Shown here: positions 1 through 3,555 of the stretch, in pieces
Layout: each line of letters begins with the position of its first letter
Position numbering within the stretch: the stretch's first letter is position 1
DNA from: Actinomycetota bacterium
GTDB taxonomy: Bacteria; Actinomycetota; Actinomycetes; Streptosporangiales; Streptosporangiaceae
Direction: 5' to 3'
Assembly (NCBI GenBank): GCA_003168295.1
Contig: PMST01000154.1
Span: 5,043-10,228, forward strand
DNA: 5,186 nucleotides
Made by a program: the position numbers and the translations under genes
Notes under the pieces: model-generated
Databases searched by the model: none
What the model was told of the DNA's origin: nothing
Seen by the model: the letters and a program-made list of their open reading frames with translations, nothing else

Positions 1-513
1 CGCGAGCTGGTGCTGGAGGCCGCGATGACCGATTTCGCGGCCAACGGGCTGGCGGGCACCTCGACCGAGGATGTCGCGCGCCGGGCCGGGATCAGCCAGC
101 CGTACCTGTTCCGGCTGTTCCCGACCAAGAAGGCGCTGTTCGTCGAGTTGATCGGCCGGTGCTTCCAGCGGGTCAAGGACGTCTTCACCGCCGCGGCCGA
201 CGGCCTGACCGGCGAGGAGGCGCTCGGCGCGATGGCGGACGCCTACGAGCAGCTGCTTGACGACCGGACCCTGCTCCAGCTGCAGATGCAGTGCTACGCC
301 GCCTGCCACGACCCCGAGGTTGGGGACGCGACCCGGGCCGGGTTCAAGGGGCTGTGGGAACTGACCGAGAGGCTGACCGGACTGCCCTTCCAGACCGTGG
401 TGGATTTCTTCGCTATCGGCATGCTGATGAACGTGGCCGCCGCGATGGACCTGCCTGCCGTCGACGAGCGGTGGACTAGCTGGTGCCCCAAGGACTTTGA
501 GTCCATGGACTGA
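1..513 (+). CDS. TetR-family transcriptional regulator, 5' truncated by window edge
   Basis: The frame is open from base 1 to TGA at 511-513, giving 170 visible residues; the true start lies upstream, so the first ATG or GTG seen here should not be taken as the start. Visible residues 1-45 fit the TetR_N DNA-binding domain: helix 1 (ELVLEAAMTDFAANGLAGTS) followed by the helix-turn-helix TEDVARRAGISQPYLFRLF and the family-typical KKALF. The remainder is an all-helical ligand/dimerisation domain, which in TetR proteins is too variable to name a ligand. Only about 10-20 residues are likely missing. The gene lies 98 bp upstream of, and co-directional with, a DHA2 multidrug exporter, so it most likely represses that exporter (and perhaps itself) until an inducer binds. 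The family call is secure; the target is inferred from adjacency and from palindromes in the spacer. Confidence 0.93.
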   Translation, partial: RELVLEAAMTDFAANGLAGTSTEDVARRAGISQPYLFRLFPTKKALFVELIGRCFQRVKDVFTAAADGLTGEEALGAMADAYEQLLDDRTLLQLQMQCYAACHDPEVGDATRAGFKGLWELTERLTGLPFQTVVDFFAIGMLMNVAAAMDLPAVDERWTSWCPKDFESMD

Positions 514-568
514 GCTCAAGGACCCAGCTCAAGGACCCAGCTCAAGGACTCAGTCAGCTATTTTTTTT
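498..568 (+). terminator. Possible attenuator or weak terminator: alternative stems followed by a T8 run
   Basis: Two 7-bp stems can form with overlapping downstream strands: TGAGTCC 498-504 with GGACTCA 546-552, or GACTGAG 508-514 with CTCAGTC 549-555. They share 549-552, so they exclude each other. Both loop out most of the 13-bp repeats, and a run of eight T follows at 561-568. The loops are long (over 30 nt) and the stems short, so this is a weak candidate for an intrinsic terminator or attenuator between the TetR gene and the exporter. Confidence 0.3.
513..551 (+). repeat. Three tandem copies of a 13-bp unit after the TetR gene
   Basis: The unit agctcaaggaccc occurs at 513-525, 526-538 and 539-551 with no spacer. 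The first two copies are identical and the third has one change (ggactc for ggaccc). The array begins on the last base of the TetR stop codon and lies outside any coding frame. The unit length is not a multiple of three. Confidence 0.9.
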
Positions 569-593
569 GACTCATTAAGTTAGTGACTACTCA
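567..593 (+). promoter_or_regulatory. Candidate promoter for the MFS exporter
   Basis: A near-consensus -35 hexamer TTGACT (567-572) sits at the end of the T run. The best -10 partner is TACTCA (588-593) at a short 15-nt spacing. The start site would fall near 600, leaving only a short leader that still includes the ribosome binding site. The -35 is convincing but the -10 is not. The palindromes at 572-595 lie between and over these elements, as expected for a repressed promoter. Confidence 0.35.
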
Positions 594-595
594 CT
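572..595. promoter_or_regulatory. Overlapping palindromes, candidate TetR operator
   Basis: TCATTAAGTTAGTGA (572-586) is an imperfect palindrome centred on G579 with six of seven pairs matching. AGTGACTACTCACT (582-595) is a second imperfect palindrome, also six of seven pairs matching. They share AGTGA. Size, AT-richness and position just upstream of the exporter's ribosome binding site fit TetR-family operators. Assignment to the adjacent TetR protein is inferred. Confidence 0.5.
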
Positions 596-600
596 TCCTA

Positions 601-605
601 GGAGG
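601..605 (+). promoter_or_regulatory. Shine-Dalgarno GGAGG of the MFS exporter
   Basis: GGAGG lies 6 nt upstream of ATG 612. It is a full match to the anti-Shine-Dalgarno core and fixes the start codon of the exporter. Confidence 0.9.
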
Positions 606-611
606 GAAGAA

Positions 612-2090
612 ATGACCGCGAAAAGCCGAACGGCCTGGACTTTCGCCATCACCTCGGCCGCCCTGTTCATGGCCTCGCTCGACAACCTCGTGGTGACGAC
701 GGCCCTGCCTTCGATCCGGGACCACCTGCATGCCTCGCTCGAGGGGCTGCAATGGACGGTCAACGCCTATACCCTCACCTTCGCGGTGCTGCTCCTCACC
801 GGAGCCACGCTGGGCGAGCGATATGGCCGGCGCCGAATGTTCGTGATCGGCCTCAGCCTGTTCACCGCCGGATCAGCGGCGGCCGCGCTCGCGCCCGGCA
901 TCGGCGCTCTGGTGGCCGCACGGGCGGTGCAGGGCATCGGCGCCGCTATGGTGGTCCCGCTGACTCTTACCTTGCTGTCGGCGGCGGTGTCACCGCAGCG
1001 GCGCGGGCTGGCCCTAGGCGCCTGGGGCGCCGTCGGCGGCCTGGCTATCGCCATCGGACCGCTGGTCGGCGGGGCCGTCGTCGAAGGCGCGTCTTGGCAG
1101 TGGATCTTCTGGCTGAACGTGCCGATCGGCGTCGCGCTTGTGCCGATCGCCCGGGCCCGGCTCACCGAGAGCCGCGGACCCGCGACCAGCCTGGACCTGC
1201 CGGGCCTCGTTCTGGCCAGCGTGGGCCTGCTCGGCATCGTGCTCGGCGTGGTCCGCGGCAACGCCCATGGCTGGACCAGCGCCACCGTGCTCCCGCCCAT
1301 CGTGATCGGCGCGCTGCTCGTGGCGGCGTTCATCGGCTGGGAACTGCGGACGCGTGAGCCGATGCTGCCGCTGCAGCTGTTCCGCAATCGCGGCTTCGCC
1401 CTGACGAATGCGGCCTCGCTGCTCATGTTCTTCGGAATGTTCGGCTCCATCTTCCTGCTCGCGCAGTTCCTGCAGGTCGTCCAGCACTACAGCCCGCTGC
1501 AGGCCGGGATCCGGACGCTGCCGTGGACCGCGATGCCGGTGTTGATCGCCCCGTTCGCGGGTGCCCTTTCTGACCGCATCGGCGGGCGGGCGCTGCTGGC
1601 CACCGGGCTGGCCCTGCAGGCCATCGGGCTAGGCTGGCTGGCCGCGGTCACCACCCCCACGGTGCCCTACGCCACGCTGGTCCCGGCGTTCGTGATCTCC
1701 GGCGTCGGCATGTCGCTGTTCTTCGCGCCGGTCGCCAACGTGGTGCTCAGCTCGGTACGGCGCGACCAGGAGGGCATCGCCTCCGGGGCCAACAACGCGA
1801 TCAGGGAGCTGGGCGGGGTGTTCGGGATCGCCGTGCTCGGCGCGGTATTCTCGGCCCACGGCAGCTACGCCAGCGGAGCGGCCTTCGTCTCCGGCCTGGC
1901 GCCCGCGGTCTGGGTCGGCGGGGCCGCGGTAGCGGTGGCCGCCGCCGCCGCGCTCTTCCTGCCGAAGGGCCGGAAGGAAGCACAGGTCGCCGCCGTCGAG
2001 CCGGCCAGCGAACTGAGCCAGGCGCCCGAGCCGGTCAGGGAACTGAGCTCGGTCGGCGAGCCGGTCCAGGAACTGGGCCTGGTCCGCTGA
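612..2090 (+). CDS. DHA2-family MFS drug:H+ antiporter (EmrB/QacA type)
   Basis: A 492-residue integral membrane exporter, the usual length for the 14-helix DHA2 group. Start ATG 612 is fixed by GGAGG 6 nt upstream. Visible signatures: SLDNLVVTTALP in helix 1 (residues 22-33, D24 being the conserved acidic residue); motif A GxxLGERYGRRR between helices 2 and 3 (64-75); motif B with R104 in RAVQGIG; the antiporter motif C, GAVGGLAIAIGPLVGG (139-154), characteristic of drug/H+ antiporters; and WQWIFWLNVPIG (162-173), typical of DHA2. Hydrophobic segments continue to about residue 450. The polar C-terminal tail ends in three 10-residue repeats (463-492). It probably expels hydrophobic drugs or an endogenous metabolite using the proton gradient; the substrate cannot be read from sequence. 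The preceding TetR gene is the likely regulator. Transcription probably ends at the hairpin 29 nt after the stop. Confidence 0.95.
   Translation: MTAKSRTAWTFAITSAALFMASLDNLVVTTALPSIRDHLHASLEGLQWTVNAYTLTFAVLLLTGATLGERYGRRRMFVIGLSLFTAGSAAAALAPGIGALVAARAVQGIGAAMVVPLTLTLLSAAVSPQRRGLALGAWGAVGGLAIAIGPLVGGAVVEGASWQWIFWLNVPIGVALVPIARARLTESRGPATSLDLPGLVLASVGLLGIVLGVVRGNAHGWTSATVLPPIVIGALLVAAFIGWELRTREPMLPLQLFRNRGFALTNAASLLMFFGMFGSIFLLAQFLQVVQHYSPLQAGIRTLPWTAMPVLIAPFAGALSDRIGGRALLATGLALQAIGLGWLAAVTTPTVPYATLVPAFVISGVGMSLFFAPVANVVLSSVRRDQEGIASGANNAIRELGGVFGIAVLGAVFSAHGSYASGAAFVSGLAPAVWVGGAAVAVAAAAALFLPKGRKEAQVAAVEPASELSQAPEPVRELSSVGEPVQELGLVR
1998..2087 (+). repeat. Three 30-bp repeats encoding a 10-residue repeat in the exporter's C-terminal tail
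   Basis: The last 30 residues of the exporter divide into EPASELSQAP, EPVRELSSVG and EPVQELGLVR, pattern EPxxEL plus four variable residues. The matching DNA keeps GAGCCGG..AG.GAACTG at a 30-bp period. The tail is charged and lies after the last hydrophobic segment, so it should be cytoplasmic. Confidence 0.85.
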
Positions 2091-2118
2091 CCCAGGCTGG
2101 GACCGTAACCCGCTTCTA

Positions 2119-2163
2119 GCCAGAGCCCGGATCCCGTGCCCGTCACGGGACCCGGGCTCTGGC
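2119..2163. terminator. Bidirectional hairpin terminator without U-tract
   Basis: A 12-bp stem GCCAGAGCCCGG (2119-2130) / CCGGGCTCTGGC (2152-2163), one A-C mismatch (2131/2151), then a 7-bp inner stem TCCCGTG (2132-2138) / CACGGGA (2144-2150) around a 5-nt loop. No T run follows on the plus strand, as is common for actinobacterial terminators. It begins 29 nt after the exporter stop and lies 31 nt beyond the end of the minus-strand 27-codon ORF, so it can serve both convergent units. Confidence 0.85.
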
Positions 2164-2194
2164 CTCTGGGCTCTTGCTTATCCCCGGCCTTCGG

Positions 2195-2278
2195 TCAGGA
2201 TTCGTCCCACTCGGTCGGCAGCGTCTTCGCGGGCGGCACCAGGGCGGCGGGTTCACCCGCGGATCTGATCTCGGTCAC
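2195..2278 (-). CDS. Small 27-aa protein, translationally coupled to the zinc-site protein
   Basis: Reading on the minus strand, GTG at 2278-2276 opens a 27-residue frame ending in TGA at 2197-2195. It begins [16 protein letters not shown] and ends TLPTEWDES. Support is unusually good for its size: AGGAG (2289-2285) lies 6 nt before the GTG; the start overlaps the upstream gene's stop as GTGA (2278-2275), a classic coupling arrangement; 23 of 27 sense codons end in G or C; and a strong hairpin follows 31 nt after the stop. The peptide is Pro/Glu-rich with an acidic C-terminus and has no signal peptide or membrane segment. I do not recognise the family and assign no function. The alternative is a fortuitous frame or the decayed end of a once longer gene. 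The frame stays open upstream through 2401, but that part overlaps the zinc-site gene and has no comparable start signal. Confidence 0.6.
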   Translation of the reverse strand: MTEIRSAGEPAALVPPAKTLPTEWDES

Positions 2279-2589
2279 GGATTTCTCCTGCGTATTCGCC
2301 GAGGTCGTTGTCCACGCCGCAGCCGGTACTCCCAGCACGCCGTGTGCCAGTGCCTGCGCTCGTCGACGCCGACACCGGTGGGAAGCCCGTCGGCGCGCCA
2401 CGCGACGACGTGCGGGGTACCAGGCGCGATCTCCTGATCACAGCCCGGACAACGGTACGCCTTGCCCGTTCCGGCGCCAGATACCCGGTGAACCACCCAG
2501 TCGCCGTCGGGCCAGGACTCGGTGCGCTCCGGGCCGGGCGGACGGTCCTGCGGGCCGGAGCGCTCACGGCGGATCCGGCGCGGGCTCAC
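2275..2589 (-). CDS. Conserved actinobacterial small protein with CxxC...HxxC metal site (function unknown)
   Basis: A 104-residue protein from GTG 2589-2587 to TGA 2277-2275. Residues 1-22 and 89-104 are Arg/Pro-rich and basic. The core begins [11 protein letters not shown] (23-33) and contains CPGCDQEI (C47, C50) and RRHWHTACW (78-86; H80, H82, C85), a CxxC...HxxC pattern fitting one zinc ion. It resembles, from memory, small actinobacterial proteins beginning MSPRRNRP that databases often label 'ATP/GTP-binding protein'. That label may stem from the GAGTGK stretch at 38-43, but there is no Walker B or nucleotide-binding fold in so short a chain. The start is supported by that remembered N-terminus and by a TAGGCT -10-like hexamer 8 nt upstream; no good Shine-Dalgarno exists. 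It is divergent from nucS and overlaps the 27-aa ORF by four bases. A nucleic-acid-binding role is plausible from the basic tails and zinc site but is inference. Confidence 0.85.
   Translation of the reverse strand: MSPRRIRRERSGPQDRPPGPERTESWPDGDWVVHRVSGAGTGKAYRCPGCDQEIAPGTPHVVAWRADGLPTGVGVDERRHWHTACWEYRLRRGQRPRRIRRRNP
2285..2289 (-). promoter_or_regulatory. Shine-Dalgarno AGGAG of the 27-aa ORF
   Basis: AGGAG on the minus strand, 6 nt upstream of GTG 2278 and inside the last codons of the zinc-site gene. It is a much better site than anything in front of the zinc-site gene or nucS, and it decides the start of the small ORF. Confidence 0.65.
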
Positions 2590-2597
2590 GCCTGCTG

Positions 2598-2603
2598 AGC
2601 CTA
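2598..2603 (-). promoter_or_regulatory. -10-like hexamer TAGGCT of the zinc-site gene
   Basis: On the minus strand TAGGCT fits the actinobacterial TAnnnT pattern and ends 8 nt before the GTG, so transcription would start on or within a few bases of the start codon. No clear -35 is visible. This mirrors the nucS side of the same spacer. Confidence 0.45.
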
Positions 2604-2640
2604 TGCCAGCCGGTCGCCCCCAGTTGCGCGTGGCTGCCAG

Positions 2641-2646
2641 TAGAGT
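2641..2646 (+). promoter_or_regulatory. -10-like hexamer TAGAGT of nucS
   Basis: TAGAGT fits TAnnnT and ends 8 nt before GTG 2655. There is no purine-rich Shine-Dalgarno in the intervening TACCCACC. The arrangement matches leaderless actinobacterial genes, in which the start codon is at or near the 5' end of the mRNA. No convincing -35 is visible. Confidence 0.5.
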
Positions 2647-2654
2647 TACCCACC

Positions 2655-3311
2655 GTGCGGCTCGTCATCGCCCGGTGCAGCGTCGATTACGTCGGCAGGC
2701 TCACCGCTCATCTGCCCTCGGCCCTGCGCCTGCTCATCGTCAAGGCGGACGGGTCGGTCCTCGTGCATTCTGACGGCGGCTCGTACAAGCCGCTGAACTG
2801 GATGTCCCCGCCGTGCCGGCTCACCGAGGAGCCGGGCAAGTGGTCGGTCACCAATAAGGCGGGCGAGACGCTCGCCATCACGATCACCGAGGTGCTGAGC
2901 GACACCTCGGTCGAGCTCGGAATCGACCCGGGCCTGGTCAAGGACGGTGTGGAAGCACACCTGCAGGAACTGCTCGCGGCCCAGGTGCACTTGCTCGGCG
3001 ACGGTTGGCGGCTGGTCCGCCGTGAGTACCCGACCCCGATTGGCCCGGTCGACCTGATGTGCCGAGACTCCGATGGCATCAGCGTCGCGGTCGAGATCAA
3101 GAGGCGGGGAGAAATTGACGGCGTAGAGCAACTAACCAGATACCTGGAGTTGCTGAACCGGGATCCGCTGCTGGCCCCGGTTCAGGGCATCTTCGCAGCC
3201 CAGGAGATCAAGCTGCAGGCGCGTACCCTGGCCGAGGACCGCGGTATCCGCTGCGTCACCCTGGACTACGAGCGGATGCGCGGCGTGCTGCCGGAGAACA
3301 CCCTGTTCTGA
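2655..3311 (+). CDS. nucS: Mismatch endonuclease NucS (EndoMS)
   Basis: A 218-residue protein, close to the roughly 220-226 residues of mycobacterial and streptomycete NucS. NucS makes double-strand cuts at mismatched bases and underlies non-canonical mismatch repair in Actinobacteria, which generally lack MutS/MutL. The N-terminal DNA-binding/dimerisation domain (about 1-95) carries the family strings [13 protein letters not shown] (11-23) and [11 protein letters not shown] (44-54). The C-terminal PD-(D/E)xK nuclease has GPVDLMCRD with D133, [11 protein letters not shown] with E147 and K149, then [13 protein letters not shown] (159-171), so the catalytic set is complete. It ends in LF, as the mycobacterial protein does; this C-terminal tail is linked to sliding-clamp binding in the family. 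GTG 2655 is the start because it aligns with the known VRLVIA N-terminus. The frame is open upstream to 2136, but that stretch crosses the terminator and the opposite-strand gene and is not conserved-looking. Confidence 0.97.
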   Translation: MRLVIARCSVDYVGRLTAHLPSALRLLIVKADGSVLVHSDGGSYKPLNWMSPPCRLTEEPGKWSVTNKAGETLAITITEVLSDTSVELGIDPGLVKDGVEAHLQELLAAQVHLLGDGWRLVRREYPTPIGPVDLMCRDSDGISVAVEIKRRGEIDGVEQLTRYLELLNRDPLLAPVQGIFAAQEIKLQARTLAEDRGIRCVTLDYERMRGVLPENTLF

Positions 3312-3314
3312 GTT

Positions 3315-3350
3315 CCGGCCCGCGGGCTTCAACAACGCGGCTCTGGCCGG
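3315..3350 (+). terminator. Possible hairpin after nucS
   Basis: CCGGCC (3315-3320) and GGCCGG (3345-3350) form a 6-bp GC stem starting 3 nt after the nucS stop. An inner CGCG/CGCG pairing (3321-3324/3336-3339) is possible. There is no T run. This is a weak but suitably placed terminator candidate. Confidence 0.35.
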
Positions 3351-3417
3351 CGGGGCAGGGTCTGAGCGGGCACATGAGGCTCCGGGCATGGAAACGCCGA
3401 AGATACCCAACGGTTCG

Positions 3418-3443
3418 CCGGGCGGCCACCCGTCCGGGCGGCC
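3418..3443 (+). repeat. 10-bp direct repeat CCGGGCGGCC with an overlapping hairpin
   Basis: CCGGGCGGCC occurs at 3418-3427 and 3434-3443, six bases apart. The first copy can also fold with CCGTCCGG (3430-3437) into an 8-bp stem with one G-U pair and a 4-nt loop. It could be a second terminator candidate for nucS, or GC-rich chance structure. Confidence 0.4.
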
Positions 3444-3480
3444 TCGACGAAGACTTTCCCGAAGAAATGGAGCGATTACG

Positions 3481-3510
3481 TTAGCGTATCGGCTTTTTGT
3501 TCGATACAAT
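3481..3510 (+). promoter_or_regulatory. Candidate promoter of the DUF222 gene
   Basis: TACAAT (3505-3510) is one base from the TATAAT consensus and stands out in this GC-rich DNA. TTAGCG (3481-3486) at 18-nt spacing, or TAGCGT at 17, is the best -35. Transcription would start near 3517, giving a leader of about 40 nt. Confidence 0.55.
3486..3507. promoter_or_regulatory. Inverted repeat with LexA (SOS-box) half-site at the DUF222 promoter
   Basis: GTATCG (3486-3491) and CGATAC (3502-3507) form a perfect 6-bp inverted repeat with a 10-nt spacer. The inner 16 bp (3489-3504), TCGGCTTTTTGTTCGA, match the geometry of the actinobacterial SOS box TCGAAC-N4-GTTCGA: the right half-site is perfect and the left matches at only TCG. 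It lies between the candidate -35 and -10. LexA control of several 13E12 genes is known in Mycobacterium tuberculosis. A different repressor remains possible because of the poor left half. Confidence 0.45.
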
Positions 3511-3544
3511 GAGAGGACAGGTTGACCATCTGATCTTCTGAACG

Positions 3545-3549
3545 AAGGG
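3545..3549 (+). promoter_or_regulatory. Ribosome binding site of the DUF222 gene
   Basis: AAGGG lies 6 nt upstream of ATG 3556. It is flanked by TGAAC (3539-3543) and GTTCA (3552-3556), which could form a 5-bp stem with the Shine-Dalgarno in an 8-nt loop and the A of the start codon in the stem. Confidence 0.6.
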
Positions 3550-3555
3550 TGGTTC

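Noticed and set aside
500..511. Perfect 12-bp palindrome AGTCCATGGACT
   Set aside because: It lies in the last codons of the TetR gene and into its stop codon, away from any promoter, so I do not call it an operator; its right half is better explained as part of the alternative stems.
767..1487. Minus-strand open frames opposite the exporter
   Set aside because: High-GC antisense frames with Arg/Pro/Ala-rich translations; the plus strand has all the DHA2 motifs in order.
2388..2402. GAGTGK in the zinc-site protein (residues 38-43) as a P-loop
   Set aside because: The protein is 104 residues with no Walker B or NTPase fold; the conserved features are the Cys/His pairs, so nucleotide binding is not supported.
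2136..2654. A 173-codon upstream extension in frame with NucS
   Set aside because: It crosses the terminator and the opposite-strand zinc-site gene, its residues look random (Arg/Ser/Pro-rich), and NucS proteins begin at the VRLVIA position matching GTG 2655.
3540..3555. GAAC...GTTC as a LexA site
   Set aside because: The half-sites are 8 nt apart rather than the 4 required by the SOS box and lack the flanking TC/GA.
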